Positions 35,569-44,646 of a DNA stretch of 64,000 nucleotides are shown here, in pieces. The stretch's first letter is position 1; the number at the start of each line of letters is the position of its first letter. The DNA is from JABGQS01 sp963666505 (GTDB lineage: Bacteria; Bacillota; Clostridia; Christensenellales; SZUA-584): positions 62,001 to 126,000 of the forward strand of contig CAXXXL010000003.1 of NCBI GenBank assembly GCA_963666505.2, given 5' to 3'. A model generated the notes under the pieces. It had not been told where the DNA came from. It saw nothing but the letters and a program-made list of their open reading frames with translations, and did not search any database. The translations under genes were made by a program, and so were the position numbers.

Positions 35569-37310
35569 TTGCTCTCACCCGCTTTCCCTATGTCCATCAT
35601 GTAAACAAGCTGGTCAAACAAATCGCTCTGCTTTAAGTAGTCGCTGCTTATTTCAAATCCCCTGCTGTTTATCAGCTTTTCTATCTTTGTCGTCACCGGC
35701 ACGTCCAGCCCTGCGTCCTTTAGCTTTTGCACATGTCCGTAAACGTCCCTTGGCAGCCCGTCCATCATAATCTGTGCTTCGTTCATGACTATGACCCGGT
35801 GTGCATTCTCTGCAAGGTCGTCCATGGAGTGCGTGATAAGGATTATAGTCTTGCCTTCGCTGTTAAGCCGGTTTATCAGCTTCATAAGGTGCTGCCTGCC
35901 TTGTGGGTCCAGCCCTGCTACAGGCTCGTCCAAAATAAGCACATCCGGGTCAAGAGCCAGCACTCCGGCTATTGCAACTCTGCGCTTCTGTCCGCCGGAA
36001 AGTTCAAACGGGCTTAAATCTTTAACAGCATCAAAATCCAGTTCCATGAGCTCCATTGAATGGCGTATCCGCTTTTCTGTTTCCTCATGCGAAAGACCGG
36101 CTTTGCCGGGTCCGAATGCTATATCCTTATAAACGGTCTCTTCAAAAAGCTGATGCTCCGGATACTGGAAGACCACGCCGACATGCCGTCTTAATTCCTT
36201 CCTGTCATAGCCCTTTTCGTTTATGTCTTTACTGTCTATTAAAACCTTGCCGCCGGAAGGCTTTAGCAGCCCAGCAATAAGCCCGATAAGCGTCGTCTTG
36301 CCAGAGCCCGTATGTCCTATCACACCGATGAACTCGCCGGCGTTTATTTTAATATTTATGCCGTTAAGCGCAGTAGCTTCAAACGGCGAATTCGGCATGT
36401 ACGTATAAGATAAATCCACAGCTTCAATAGCCGCTATGTTAGTTTGTTTAACAGGATTCTTTTCAGTAAAGGGCTGTGCATTTCTTTTCAATTCTAACTG
36501 TGCTGTAAAATCCTCTGTGCTGACGGGACATTTTAAATAATCGTATCCCTTTTTCTTCAGCTTATGGTAAAGCTCTATATGCGGCGGCGCCGAAAGCCCG
36601 GCTTCGTCCAAGACTTCCCTGTTGTCAAAAATTTCGGCAGGTGTACCTTCTGCCAGCACACGCCCTGCGCTCATCACTACTACCCTGTCGGCAAAGAGAG
36701 CTTCTTCCATATAGTGTGTTATGAAAACGATAGTCGTTCCTTTTTTGTTCAGCATCATTGCCGTTTCCATAACCTCGCCCCTGCCTTCCGGGTCGAGCAT
36801 GGCTGTAGGCTCGTCGAATATTATAAGTTCGGGATGCATAGCAAGCACGCCGGCGATAGCCACACGCTGTTTCTGCCCGCCGGACAACATATGCGGCGCA
36901 CGGGTCTTATACTCGCTCATATCAACGATCTTAAGAGCTTCGTCAACACGCTTCCTTATCTCTCCCGGCGGTACGCCAATGTTTTCCGGCCCGAAAGCAA
37001 CGTCCTCTTCAACTATGGTTGCGACCATCTGGTTGTCTGGGTTTTGGAACACCATTCCTGCCCTTCGTCTTATCTCCCAAATGTTGTTGTCGTCGCTCGT
37101 GTCCATGCCGTCAACGATAACGCTGCCGGTTTCCGGTTTGTACAGTGCGTTGATTAGCTTTGCAAATGTAGATTTGCCGCTGCCGTTGTGCCCTATGACA
37201 GCAACGAACTCACCCTTCTTTACACTAAGAGTAACGCCGGTGAGCGCAAACGTGATCTTCTCGTCGTTTACATAGCTGTATTTTACATTTGCTGCTTTTA
37301 CTATATCCAT
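35565..37310 (-). CDS. ecfA: Fused ECF transporter ATPase (EcfA1-EcfA2)
   Basis: One 581-residue frame carries both energy-coupling ATPases that are normally two genes. Domain 1 (about 1-280): Walker A GHNGSGKSTFAK, signature LSGGQKQRVAIAG, Walker B LIIFDEPTAMLDP, switch His in FITHYMEEA. Domain 2 (about 295-575): GHTGSGKTTLIG, LSGGQKRRVAIAG, VLILDEPVAGLDP, ITHSMDDLA. The linker (about 280-300) is short. All key residues are kept in both halves, so both sites should bind and hydrolyse ATP. Overlaps ecfT by four bases. Read-through by sequence error cannot be excluded but no frame change is seen. Confidence 0.93.
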   Translation of the reverse strand: MDIVKAANVKYSYVNDEKITFALTGVTLSVKKGEFVAVIGHNGSGKSTFAKLINALYKPETGSVIVDGMDTSDDNNIWEIRRRAGMVFQNPDNQMVATIVEEDVAFGPENIGVPPGEIRKRVDEALKIVDMSEYKTRAPHMLSGGQKQRVAIAGVLAMHPELIIFDEPTAMLDPEGRGEVMETAMMLNKKGTTIVFITHYMEEALFADRVVVMSAGRVLAEGTPAEIFDNREVLDEAGLSAPPHIELYHKLKKKGYDYLKCPVSTEDFTAQLELKRNAQPFTEKNPVKQTNIAAIEAVDLSYTYMPNSPFEATALNGINIKINAGEFIGVIGHTGSGKTTLIGLIAGLLKPSGGKVLIDSKDINEKGYDRKELRRHVGVVFQYPEHQLFEETVYKDIAFGPGKAGLSHEETEKRIRHSMELMELDFDAVKDLSPFELSGGQKRRVAIAGVLALDPDVLILDEPVAGLDPQGRQHLMKLINRLNSEGKTIILITHSMDDLAENAHRVIVMNEAQIMMDGLPRDVYGHVQKLKDAGLDVPVTTKIEKLINSRGFEISSDYLKQSDLFDQLVYMMDIGKAGESK

Positions 37311-37370
37311 TATGCCTCCAAAATCGGCGCTTTTATAAATATCTTAGCTTACTAACATTATTAATTTGAC

Positions 37371-37435
37371 CAAGACCGGGGTTCAAATTCGAAGCGGCAA
37401 GTTTACGCATGGACGTGACTGTTTTAGCGTATACG
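37371..37435. repeat. Third, shorter relative of the rRNA spacer repeat
   Basis: ACCAAGACCGGGGTTCAAATTCGAAGCGGCAAGTTT followed by GCATGGACGTGACTG and GCGTATACGTA resembles repeats R1 and R2 at 6156 and 6360 (ACCAAGACAGGCG, AAGGCGGCAAGTTT, CATACGTGAxTG). Similarity is partial and blocks are rearranged. It lies in the rplQ-ecfA gap. Confidence 0.5.
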
Positions 37436-37486
37436 TAGCCGGGCAAAGAAACCAAATCCCCCTGATGCAGCGTGAAAAAACAGTAA

Positions 37487-37517
37487 AAGGCTTCAGAATT
37501 AAAAAATCCAAAGCCTT
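37487..37517 (-). terminator. Terminator after rplQ
   Basis: Minus strand: AAGGCTT-TGGATTTTTTAATTCTG-AAGCCTT then TTACTGTTTTTT; stem of seven pairs with a long loop. It closes the ribosomal protein block. Confidence 0.65.
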
Positions 37518-37545
37518 CGAGGTTATAAGCTAATATTGTGCTGTC

Positions 37546-38055
37546 TTAGACAAGCTCTAAGATAGCCATCTCAGTGCCGTCACCACGCCTTGGACCCTTT
37601 TTGATGATGCGTGTATATCCTCCGCCTGTGCCAAGATCCTGCGCACGTTGACGATATTTCGGTCCTATTTCACGGAACATCTTCTCTACGAGAGGATGCT
37701 TGACTTCCTTTGTACGCTCCTTATAGTTGAACTTGCTTTCGCCGTCCTGCTTAAGCTCTTGTAAGTCGTAAAGGTATGCCATCATCTTGCGTCTTGCAGC
37801 AAGCTTGCTTGGTGCATCGTTCTCGACGTCCCTGCTAAACTTTTCGCCATCTTCAATGATAACCTTTTTAACAGTTACGGTCTTGTCATACTCTTTTGCA
37901 GCAAGCGTGATATACTTTTCAGCTATGCTCCTTGCCTCTTTTGCTCTTGCCAGCGTCGTCTCAACTTTTCCGTTCCATAAAAGGCCCGTTACTATGCTTC
38001 TCAGCATCGCTTTTCTCTGATCCGACGGTTTATTCAGCTTTCTGTATCCAGCCAT
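37546..38055 (-). CDS. rplQ: 50S ribosomal protein L17, with internal insertion
   Basis: 169 residues, against about 115-130 usual. The start GYRKLNKPSDQRKAMLRSIVTGL and the end GGYTRIIKKGPRRGDGTEMAILEL are conserved; the extra about 45 residues (DKTVTVKKVIIEDGEKFSRD... to KYRQRAQD) lie in the middle, a type of insertion seen in some Clostridia. Last ribosomal gene of the alpha operon, 99 bases after rpoA. Confidence 0.95.
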   Translation of the reverse strand: MAGYRKLNKPSDQRKAMLRSIVTGLLWNGKVETTLARAKEARSIAEKYITLAAKEYDKTVTVKKVIIEDGEKFSRDVENDAPSKLAARRKMMAYLYDLQELKQDGESKFNYKERTKEVKHPLVEKMFREIGPKYRQRAQDLGTGGGYTRIIKKGPRRGDGTEMAILELV

Positions 38056-38154
38056 TTTTTCCTCCTGTTCACTGCCGTTTGAGATAACTACGCTAGAGCA
38101 AGCGCAAAATCCCCTGTTCAGTGAATTTATTTGTGTTAAATCTTATTTTTAACT

Positions 38155-39099
38155 TCAGTCATCCACCCTAAGGCCGAGCCCCAAAGCAGCAAGCTTCTGC
38201 TCAACTTCTTCAAGGGACTTTCTTCCAAGGTTTCGTACTTTCATCATCTCATCTTCGTTGCGTTTGATTAGCTCTTCTACCGTGTTTATACCTGCACGCT
38301 TAAGGCAGTTGTATGAACGCACGGAAAGGTCAAGCTCTTCTATGGTTATCTCAAGAACCTTTTCCTTCTTGTCTTCTTCGGGCTCTACCATTATTTCAAC
38401 GTTCTGAACATGCTCTGTAAGACCTACGAACTGCGCCATATGCTCTGATATGATCTTTGCAGCAAGCGATACAGCCTCGTCCGGAGAAATCGTACCGTTT
38501 GTCCACAGCTCCAGCGAGAGCTTGTCAAAGTCGGTGATCTGCCCAACACGGGTGTTCTCGACGGTGAAGTTTACTTTCCTTACTGGTGTGAACAGAGAGT
38601 CTACAGGAATAACGCCGATAGGCATATCCTCGTTCTTGTTCTTCTCTGCAAGCACATAGCCTCTTCCACGCTCTACAGTTATCTCCATATAGAGATTTGA
38701 GTTCTTGTCAAGCGTTGCAATATGCATGTCGGGGTTGAGTATCTCGACATCAGCATCCATCGCAATGTCTTCCGCCGTTACATCTTTGGGACCCTGTACG
38801 TCAAGTATAAGCATCTTTGGCTCATCGACGTGCATTTTCACCGCAAGACCTTTTAAATTTATAACAAGGTTGACAACGTCTTCGCTGACACCATCCATAG
38901 TGGAAAACTCATGCAAAACTCCGTCCAGCCTTACCCTCGTTACAGCCGCACCCGGCAGGCACGAAAGAAGGACTCTTCGAAGAGAGTTGCCTATAGTCGA
39001 TCCGAAACCTCTCTCCAGCGGTTCCATCACAAACCTGGCATACTTATTATCACTCGCTTTTTCTACACATTCAATGTTTGGCTTTTCTATTTCTAACAT
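38155..39099 (-). CDS. rpoA: RNA polymerase subunit alpha
   Basis: 314 residues: N-terminal dimerisation domain with LERGFGSTIGNSLRRVLLSCLPG (split about 28-50), and C-terminal domain with LDLSVRSYNCLKRAGINTVEELI and VRNLGRKSLEEVEQKL (about 245-305) that contacts UP elements and activators. 76 bases after rpsD. Confidence 0.97.
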   Translation of the reverse strand: MLEIEKPNIECVEKASDNKYARFVMEPLERGFGSTIGNSLRRVLLSCLPGAAVTRVRLDGVLHEFSTMDGVSEDVVNLVINLKGLAVKMHVDEPKMLILDVQGPKDVTAEDIAMDADVEILNPDMHIATLDKNSNLYMEITVERGRGYVLAEKNKNEDMPIGVIPVDSLFTPVRKVNFTVENTRVGQITDFDKLSLELWTNGTISPDEAVSLAAKIISEHMAQFVGLTEHVQNVEIMVEPEEDKKEKVLEITIEELDLSVRSYNCLKRAGINTVEELIKRNEDEMMKVRNLGRKSLEEVEQKLAALGLGLRVDD

Positions 39100-39175
39100 A
39101 TATAACCCTCCCGTTATAGTTCGAGTTCGAAGGGCAACCGTTTAAACGCCTAATGCCGCCTAGTCGCCGAGCCTA

Positions 39176-39802
39176 TTACTTAGAGTAAAGCTCTACGATC
39201 AGGTGCTCTTCTATTGTCAGGTCAATGTCTTCTCTTACCGGAGCGCTGAGTACTCTGCCTGTAAGGTTCGCATTGTCCATGCTGAGCCAGCTTGGCATCG
39301 GTCTTGCTTCACTTTCCCTGAGCTCTTTGAATCTCTCTGTGTCCATGCTCTTCTTACGGATGGTGATCTCTTCACCTTCGCTTACGAAGTATGACGGTAT
39401 ATCAACTTTATTCCCATTAACAAGAACATGACCGTGCATAACAAGCTGCCTTGCCTGTGCACGTGATTCGCCAAGTCCCAAACGGTAAACAACGTTGTCG
39501 AGCCTTGATTCAAGAAGCATTAAAAGGTTTTCGCCTGTCTTTCCTTTCATGCGCTCTGCCAGCAGATAATATTTTTCAAATTGAGATTCGAGCATACCGT
39601 ACGCTCTCTTAACCTTCTGTTTCTCACGAAGCTGAAGGCCGTATTCGCTCACTTTGTTACGTCTTCCCTTTTTCTGTTCTCCCGGCGGAGTCGGTCGCTT
39701 TAAAAAAGCGCATTTTCCACTGTAGCATCTGTCGCCCTTAAGGAAGAGCTTTGCGCCTTCTCTGCGGCACAGACGGCACACGGATCCTGTATATCTTGCC
39801 AT
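39176..39802 (-). CDS. rpsD: 30S ribosomal protein S4
   Basis: 208 residues, the cysteine-containing (zinc-binding) form: CRLCRREGAKLFLKGDRC and CAF near the N-terminus. S4 RNA-binding domain about 95-155 with RLDNVVYRLGLGESRAQARQLV and GHVLVNGNKVDIPSY. Primary binder of 16S rRNA and, in many bacteria, translational repressor of the alpha operon. 15 bases after rpsK. Confidence 0.97.
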   Translation of the reverse strand: MARYTGSVCRLCRREGAKLFLKGDRCYSGKCAFLKRPTPPGEQKKGRRNKVSEYGLQLREKQKVKRAYGMLESQFEKYYLLAERMKGKTGENLLMLLESRLDNVVYRLGLGESRAQARQLVMHGHVLVNGNKVDIPSYFVSEGEEITIRKKSMDTERFKELRESEARPMPSWLSMDNANLTGRVLSAPVREDIDLTIEEHLIVELYSK

Positions 39803-39817
39803 ATCTATATTTCCTCC

Positions 39818-40207
39818 TTATACTCTCCTGCGTTTCGGTGGACGGCAGCCGTTATGCGGTATCGGCGTTACGTCCTTGATGAGACTGACTTCAAGACCAG
39901 CGGTCTGAAGTGCACGGATAGCAGCTTCTCTTCCGCTGCCCGGCCCTTTAACGTATACGTCAACGAACCTAAGGCCATGTTCCATAGCGGCCTTTGCAGC
40001 TTTTTCCGCAGCTACCTGTGCAGCAAAAGGAGTACTCTTCTTGCTGCCTCTGAAACCCATGCCGCCGGCGCTTGCCCAGGAAAGAGCGTTTCCGGCAGTA
40101 TCAGTCATTGTAACGAGCGTATTGTTGAACGAGGCCTGGATGTGCGCCTGCCCACGCTCGATGTTTTTCTTTTCACGACGTTTTCTCGTCTGCTTTGGTT
40201 TTGCCAT
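39818..40207 (-). CDS. rpsK: 30S ribosomal protein S11
   Basis: 129 residues with HIQASFNNTLVTMTDTAGNALSWASAG, GFRGSKKSTPFAAQ and the conserved end THNGCRPPKRRRV-like (PIPHNGCRPPKRRRV). Forms the platform of the small subunit. Nine bases after rpsM. Confidence 0.97.
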   Translation of the reverse strand: MAKPKQTRKRREKKNIERGQAHIQASFNNTLVTMTDTAGNALSWASAGGMGFRGSKKSTPFAAQVAAEKAAKAAMEHGLRFVDVYVKGPGSGREAAIRALQTAGLEVSLIKDVTPIPHNGCRPPKRRRV

Positions 40208-40216
40208 TTAAATACC

Positions 40217-40585
40217 CTACCTTTTCTTTCCGCCTGCACTGCGTTTGGGGCCTTTTCTTGTGCGTGCGTTCTGTTTTGAGCTCTGACCTCTTACAGGAAG
40301 GCCTCTTCTGTGACGGATGCCCCTATAGCACCCAATCTCAATAAGACGTTTGATATTCATGGTAGTATCACGTCTTAAGTCACCCTCTACCTTAAGGTTT
40401 TTTTCTATATATTCTCTTAGTTTGCTGACATCCGACTCAGATAAATCTTTGATTCTGATATCGGGGTCAACACCAGTCGACGTTAATATGTCTTTTGAAG
40501 TTGTAAGGCCTATGCCGTAAATATACGTCAGGCCGATCTCTACCCGTTTATCGTTCGGTAGATCAATACCAGCTATACGTGCCAC
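40217..40585 (-). CDS. rpsM: 30S ribosomal protein S13
   Basis: 122 residues: MARIAGIDLPNDKRVEIGLTYIYGIG, then IKRLIEIGCYRGIRHRRGLPVRGQ and a basic tail ending KGPKRSAGGKKR. Head protein contacting the P-site tRNA. 87 bases after rpmJ; first gene of the alpha segment. Confidence 0.97.
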   Translation of the reverse strand: MARIAGIDLPNDKRVEIGLTYIYGIGLTTSKDILTSTGVDPDIRIKDLSESDVSKLREYIEKNLKVEGDLRRDTTMNIKRLIEIGCYRGIRHRRGLPVRGQSSKQNARTRKGPKRSAGGKKR

Positions 40586-40672
40586 TTAATAACACCTCCG
40601 AAATAATTTCTATATTAAAAGCTGTACGGATTCCAGAGCATAAAAGCTCTGCAGCCGCTCCGATAAGCTTGC

Positions 40673-40786
40673 TTACCCTTGTGTCTGTTTGTGCTTGGGG
40701 TTCTGGCAGATAACCATCACTTTGCCCTTGCGCTTAATAACCTTGCACTTTTCACAAATCGGTTTCACCGACGGTCTAACTTTCAT
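40673..40786 (-). CDS. rpmJ: 50S ribosomal protein L36
   Basis: 37 residues, too short for most gene lists: MKVRPSVKPICEKCKVIKRK, then GKVMVICQNPKHKQTQG. It has the zinc-binding C-x2-C-x12-C-x4-H pattern (CEKC, CQNPKH). AAGGAGG lies before the ATG at 40784-40786. It is in its normal place between infA and rpsM. Confidence 0.97.
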   Translation of the reverse strand: MKVRPSVKPICEKCKVIKRKGKVMVICQNPKHKQTQG

Positions 40787-40806
40787 TTTGCTTTCCTCCT
40801 TCTAGT

Positions 40807-41028
40807 TCAGCCTTTGCCACGCCATGTTATGCGTCCGCGTTTTAAATCATAAGGCGATATCTCTACCGTCACCTTATCTCCTGGCAATATCCGGATATAA
40901 TGCATACGAAGTTTGCCGGATATATGAGCGAGCACTTTATGCCCGTTCTCAAGCTCCACTTCGAACACAGCGTTCGGGAACGCCTCCGTAACTCTGCCTT
41001 CCATTTCAATTACGTCGCTTTTTGACAA
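40807..41028 (-). CDS. infA: Translation initiation factor IF-1
   Basis: 73 residues starting at a TTG (41026-41028) preceded by GGAGGAGCTGG: SKSDVIEMEGRVTEAFPNAVFEVELENGH, then AHISGKLRMHYIRILPGDKV and RGRITWRGKG. An upstream in-frame start at 41064 would overlap the ribosome site and adds non-family residues, so it is rejected. OB-fold factor binding the A site during initiation. Confidence 0.95.
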   Translation of the reverse strand: MSKSDVIEMEGRVTEAFPNAVFEVELENGHKVLAHISGKLRMHYIRILPGDKVTVEISPYDLKRGRITWRGKG

Positions 41029-41045
41029 ACCAGCTCCTCCTTCTG

Positions 41046-41330
41046 CTACTCCTGGCCGCTGCACGACTTAATCGCACTGCGAATCTCTGCATCAAACACT
41101 TTTGTCCCCTGCCTCAGCTTTCCTGCTATTGAACCAAGGACAGTTTCCGTAAGTTTCAAATGCTTGAGTTTCTTCTTCTTTGGGTGATCTATCTTTCTAA
41201 AGTCACCGTCTGCAATATATACATAATGAGCATCAATAACACTCAGTATTATAAACATCCTGCCTGCATCCCTGCCGGCGCTTGAAACGGCAACTCTTCC
41301 AACTTCTGCCGGATACGTCACTGTTTTCAC
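41046..41330 (-). CDS. KOW-domain RNA-binding protein (L14e-like)
   Basis: 94 residues with a KOW-type start (VGRVAVSSAGRDAGRMFIIL) and the following YVYIADGDFRKIDHPKKKKLKHL, the pattern of the L14e/L6e/L27e-like protein that many Clostridia keep between map and infA. Probable ribosome-associated RNA binder; role not established. GTG start overlapping the end of map by four bases. Confidence 0.88.
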   Translation of the reverse strand: MKTVTYPAEVGRVAVSSAGRDAGRMFIILSVIDAHYVYIADGDFRKIDHPKKKKLKHLKLTETVLGSIAGKLRQGTKVFDAEIRSAIKSCSGQE

Positions 41331-42073
41331 CCCTTCGTCAGTATCTCAGGACCGTTATCGGTCAGTGCGATGGTGTGCTCATAGTGTGACGAAAGACTGC
41401 CGTCCTTTGTTTTTACTGTCCATCCGTCGCCCATAGTCATTGTGTGCCTTTTACCCATGTTTATCATAGGTTCTATGCACAGCACCATGCCCGGTCGAAG
41501 TTTTGGTCCTTTACTGCCTGTCACAAAGTTCGGAACATTAGGGTCTTCGTGAAGCTGCTGGCCGATTCCATGCCCGACAAGCTCTCTTACCACCGAAAAC
41601 CCGGCTGACTCTGCCGTTTTCTGTACTGCCGCAGATATATCCTGCAGCCTGCTGCCCGCCTCGAATGCCTTCATGCCTGCATAAAACGAACTTTCTGTAA
41701 CTTCTATCAGCCTTTGCGCATCGCTGCTTACCGTACCTACTGCATACGTCTTGGCGTTGTCTCCGTGATATCCCTTATACTTTGCGCCGAGATCTATGCT
41801 TATTATGTCCCCGTCTTCGAGCACCCTTTCGCTCGGAATGCCGTGGACGACCTCGTCGTTTACCGATGCACATATCGTGGCCGGATACCCATTGTATCCG
41901 AGGAACGAAGGCTGTGCCCCGCATTTTTCTATAAACTGTCTTGCAATATCATCAAGCTCTTTTGTTGTAACTCCCGCTTTAACGTTCTGCCCTATAAGCG
42001 CCAGAGCCTGTGCCGATATCCTTCCGGCATCTCTCATAAACTTCAGTTCACGCTTTGACTTGAGTACAATCAT
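41327..42073 (-). CDS. map: Methionine aminopeptidase type I
   Basis: 248 residues with the five metal ligands in context: DLGAKYKGYHGDNAKTYAVG (two Asp, about 96 and 107), GHGIGQQLHEDP (His about 170), LCIEPMI (Glu) and HYEHTIAL (Glu). Removes the initiator Met. Translationally coupled: overlaps adk and the KOW gene by four bases each. Confidence 0.96.
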   Translation of the reverse strand: MIVLKSKRELKFMRDAGRISAQALALIGQNVKAGVTTKELDDIARQFIEKCGAQPSFLGYNGYPATICASVNDEVVHGIPSERVLEDGDIISIDLGAKYKGYHGDNAKTYAVGTVSSDAQRLIEVTESSFYAGMKAFEAGSRLQDISAAVQKTAESAGFSVVRELVGHGIGQQLHEDPNVPNFVTGSKGPKLRPGMVLCIEPMINMGKRHTMTMGDGWTVKTKDGSLSSHYEHTIALTDNGPEILTKG

Positions 42074-42696
42074 TGCTGCTCCAGTACTCCGATTATCGTC
42101 TGCGTGATAGTATCTATGCCTCCCGAGCCCACGACATCGTGCAGCACGCCTTTATCGGTGTAATACTGTATCAAAGGCTCCGTATTCTCTTTATAGACCC
42201 TGAGCCGTTCAAGAACGACATCTTCCTTGTCGTCATCCCTCACTATCAAAGGACCACCGCACTTTGGGCAGGTCTTTAAGTCGGACAGCATAGACACGTG
42301 ATACGTTGCGCTGCAGTTTTCACAGACCCTTCTGCCGCACAGTCTGTGCACCAGTTTATCATCCGGTACAAACAGGTTTATCACCTTATCGAGCTGCGTT
42401 ATCTTGTCAAGCGTCTCCGCCTGCAGCTTCGTTCTCGGGAACCCGTCCAGCAGAAACCCTTTCTGCGCATCAGGTGCAGCTATTCTCTTTTCAACCATAG
42501 CCACCATCACATCGTCTGGGACGAGCTGTCCGGCGTCTATATACTGCTTGGCTTTGAGCCCAAGCTCGCTGCCTTTTTTCATCTCTGCCCGAAGCATATC
42601 TCCGGTAGAGATGTGAGGTATATCATATTTTGCTGCAATCTTCGCTGCTTGTGTTCCCTTGCCCGCTCCGGGCGGACCAACAAACATCCACTTCAT
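42070..42696 (-). CDS. adk: Adenylate kinase, zinc-lid type
   Basis: 208 residues: P-loop GPPGAGKGTQAAKIA (about 7-21), LLDGFPRT (about 81-88), and a lid with CGRRVCENCSATYHV... and CPKCGG, four Cys that bind zinc as in Gram-positive enzymes. Balances ATP, ADP and AMP. Ten bases after secY; usual secY-adk-map-infA order. Confidence 0.97.
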   Translation of the reverse strand: MKWMFVGPPGAGKGTQAAKIAAKYDIPHISTGDMLRAEMKKGSELGLKAKQYIDAGQLVPDDVMVAMVEKRIAAPDAQKGFLLDGFPRTKLQAETLDKITQLDKVINLFVPDDKLVHRLCGRRVCENCSATYHVSMLSDLKTCPKCGGPLIVRDDDKEDVVLERLRVYKENTEPLIQYYTDKGVLHDVVGSGGIDTITQTIIGVLEQQ

Positions 42697-42706
42697 AGCC
42701 CTACCT

Positions 42707-43978
42707 CTATTTCAGAAATCCCTTATAGTGCCTCATCATCATCTGCGACTCAAGCTGTCTTGTAGTCTCAAGCGACACGCTGACCATTATCAGAAGACTT
42801 GTTGCGCCGAATGGGGAGCTAAAGCCCGCCAGTGCGCTGAGTCCTGTAGGTATCGTCGCCACTACTGCCAGAAACAGTGCGCCGAACAGCGTAACGCGTG
42901 TCAGTATCTTTGTTAGATAATCTGACGTCGGTTTACCTGCACGTATGCCGGGTATGAACCCGCCGTTCTGCTGCAGGTTCTTCGCTACGTCAGGCGGGTT
43001 AAACGTCGCCTGAGAATAGAAGAACGTGAAGAAGAATATCAGCAGTGCAAACAGTACAAGGTATAGCGGTTTGTCCGCTCCCATTATCGCTTTATATCCC
43101 GCCATATCAGAACCGAAAAGCTGTCCGATGATGGTCGGGAACTGAATGAGCGTCAGCGCAAATATAAGCGGCAGAACGCCCGACTGATTTATTTTCATAG
43201 GAATATGTGTAGACTGTCCGCCGTACATCTTTCTTCCTATTACTCTCTTTGCATACTGAACGGGTATTCGCCTCTCTCCAAGGTCAACGAACGTAATACC
43301 AGATACTATAACGACCGCCGCCACCAGCACAACCGCTACGGTAAGCAGTGACGTCTGTGTATAATCCGGATTAAGCGCATTCTGAATCAACGTCTTTGCT
43401 GATGGATATAATCTGCTGACTATGCTTATGAAGATAAGCAGCGATATTCCGTTTCCGACTCCGTTTTCAGTTATATGCTCGCCTATCCACATTATCAGAG
43501 CGGTACCTGCCGTCAGACACATAACTATCGTTACATATGACATGAACATCGGTATTCCCGACATGCTTATAACATATTTCTGATAACTCAGCAGCACTGC
43601 AATTGACTGTATAAGTCCCAGCGCAACTGCCGCATAACGTGTGATAGATGCTATCTTCTTTCTTCCTTCCGGTCCTTCTTTGCTAAGCCTCTCAAGCGGC
43701 GGAAGCGCCATGGTGAGAAGATTCATAATGATAGACGCCGTAATGTATGGCGTGATACCAAGTGCAAATAGCGAGAAGTTAGACAGAGCACCTCCTGCAA
43801 ACAGGTCCAGGAAACTTGCCAAAGACCCTTGCTGGATAGCGTTGCCCAGCGAAACTATATCCATACCGGGGACCGGTACATGCGCTCCGATTCTGTAAAC
43901 AAGGAGCATCATAAGGGTATATAGTATCTTCTTTCTTATATCCGGAACTTTCCATGCATTTCGGAGCGTACTAAACAT
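42707..43978 (-). CDS. secY: Protein translocase subunit SecY
   Basis: 423 residues with ten membrane helices; seen blocks include RIGAHVPVPGMD, the plug region after LDLFAGGALSNFSLFALGITPYI, GERRIPVQYAKR and NGGFIPGIRAGKPTSDYL. Channel for protein export with SecE, SecG and SecA. Start codon overlaps the rplO stop by one base (TAATG). Confidence 0.97.
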   Translation of the reverse strand: MFSTLRNAWKVPDIRKKILYTLMMLLVYRIGAHVPVPGMDIVSLGNAIQQGSLASFLDLFAGGALSNFSLFALGITPYITASIIMNLLTMALPPLERLSKEGPEGRKKIASITRYAAVALGLIQSIAVLLSYQKYVISMSGIPMFMSYVTIVMCLTAGTALIMWIGEHITENGVGNGISLLIFISIVSRLYPSAKTLIQNALNPDYTQTSLLTVAVVLVAAVVIVSGITFVDLGERRIPVQYAKRVIGRKMYGGQSTHIPMKINQSGVLPLIFALTLIQFPTIIGQLFGSDMAGYKAIMGADKPLYLVLFALLIFFFTFFYSQATFNPPDVAKNLQQNGGFIPGIRAGKPTSDYLTKILTRVTLFGALFLAVVATIPTGLSALAGFSSPFGATSLLIMVSVSLETTRQLESQMMMRHYKGFLK

Positions 43979-44421
43979 TATTCATTCACCTCAGCTGTGC
44001 CACCTGCGGCTGTAATTTTTTCCTGCGCCGTCTTGGTGAACTTGTCGGCTTTTACCGTCAGCTTCTTTGTGATCTCTCCGTTCCCTAAAACTTTAAGTCC
44101 GTCATTAAGCTTACGGATGACCCTTTTTTCCTTAAGAAGCTTAGCAGTAACCTCTGTTCCGTCCTCAAATCTTTCAAGGTCGCTCACATTCACTGTGGAA
44201 TATGTCTTTGCAAATATATTTTTAAAACCACGTTTTGGCAAACGTCTTGCAAGCGGCATCTGACCGCCTTCGAATCCGGGGCGTACTCCGCCGCCGCTTC
44301 TGCTATTCTGGCCGTCCTGGCCTCGGGTAGCGGTTTTGCCCATGCCCGAACCGGCGCCTCTGCCAACACGCTTTCTTTTTCTTTTTGCGCCAGCAGCTGG
44401 CTTTAATTCGTTAATTCTCAC
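43978..44421 (-). CDS. rplO: 50S ribosomal protein L15
   Basis: 147 residues: VRINELKPAAGAKRKRKRVGRGAGSGMG, GGQMPLARRLPKRGF. The start is a GTG at 44419-44421, seven bases after GGAGG; the longer frame from 44463 would place that ribosome site inside the gene. 19 bases after rpmD. Confidence 0.95.
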   Translation of the reverse strand: MRINELKPAAGAKRKRKRVGRGAGSGMGKTATRGQDGQNSRSGGGVRPGFEGGQMPLARRLPKRGFKNIFAKTYSTVNVSDLERFEDGTEVTAKLLKEKRVIRKLNDGLKVLGNGEITKKLTVKADKFTKTAQEKITAAGGTAEVNE

Positions 44422-44440
44422 GACTTGCCCTCCTTCCAGT

Positions 44441-44635
44441 TTATGCTTCAAGCACCTTGACAAGGTGCGTCACTTTTCTTATCATGCCCTGTATGCAGTC
44501 GTTGTCTTCTTTTTCGACGACTGAGTTAAGTCTCTTTAAACCAAGAGCTTCAAGCGTAGCTTTCTGATCCTTTGCATATCCTATAGGGCTTTTAACAAGC
44601 TGTATCTTGATTGTTTTCGCTTTTGCTTTAGCCAT
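44441..44635 (-). CDS. rpmD: 50S ribosomal protein L30
   Basis: 64 residues: IKIQLVKSPIGYAKDQKATLEALGLKRLNSVVE, ending MIRKVTHLVKVLEA. Short bacterial form. Eleven bases after rpsE. Confidence 0.96.
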   Translation of the reverse strand: MAKAKAKTIKIQLVKSPIGYAKDQKATLEALGLKRLNSVVEKEDNDCIQGMIRKVTHLVKVLEA

Positions 44636-44646
44636 AACTATTCTCC

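Noticed and set aside
37311..37486. A gene between rplQ and ecfA
   Set aside because: Only a repeat relative and no frame with a start signal.
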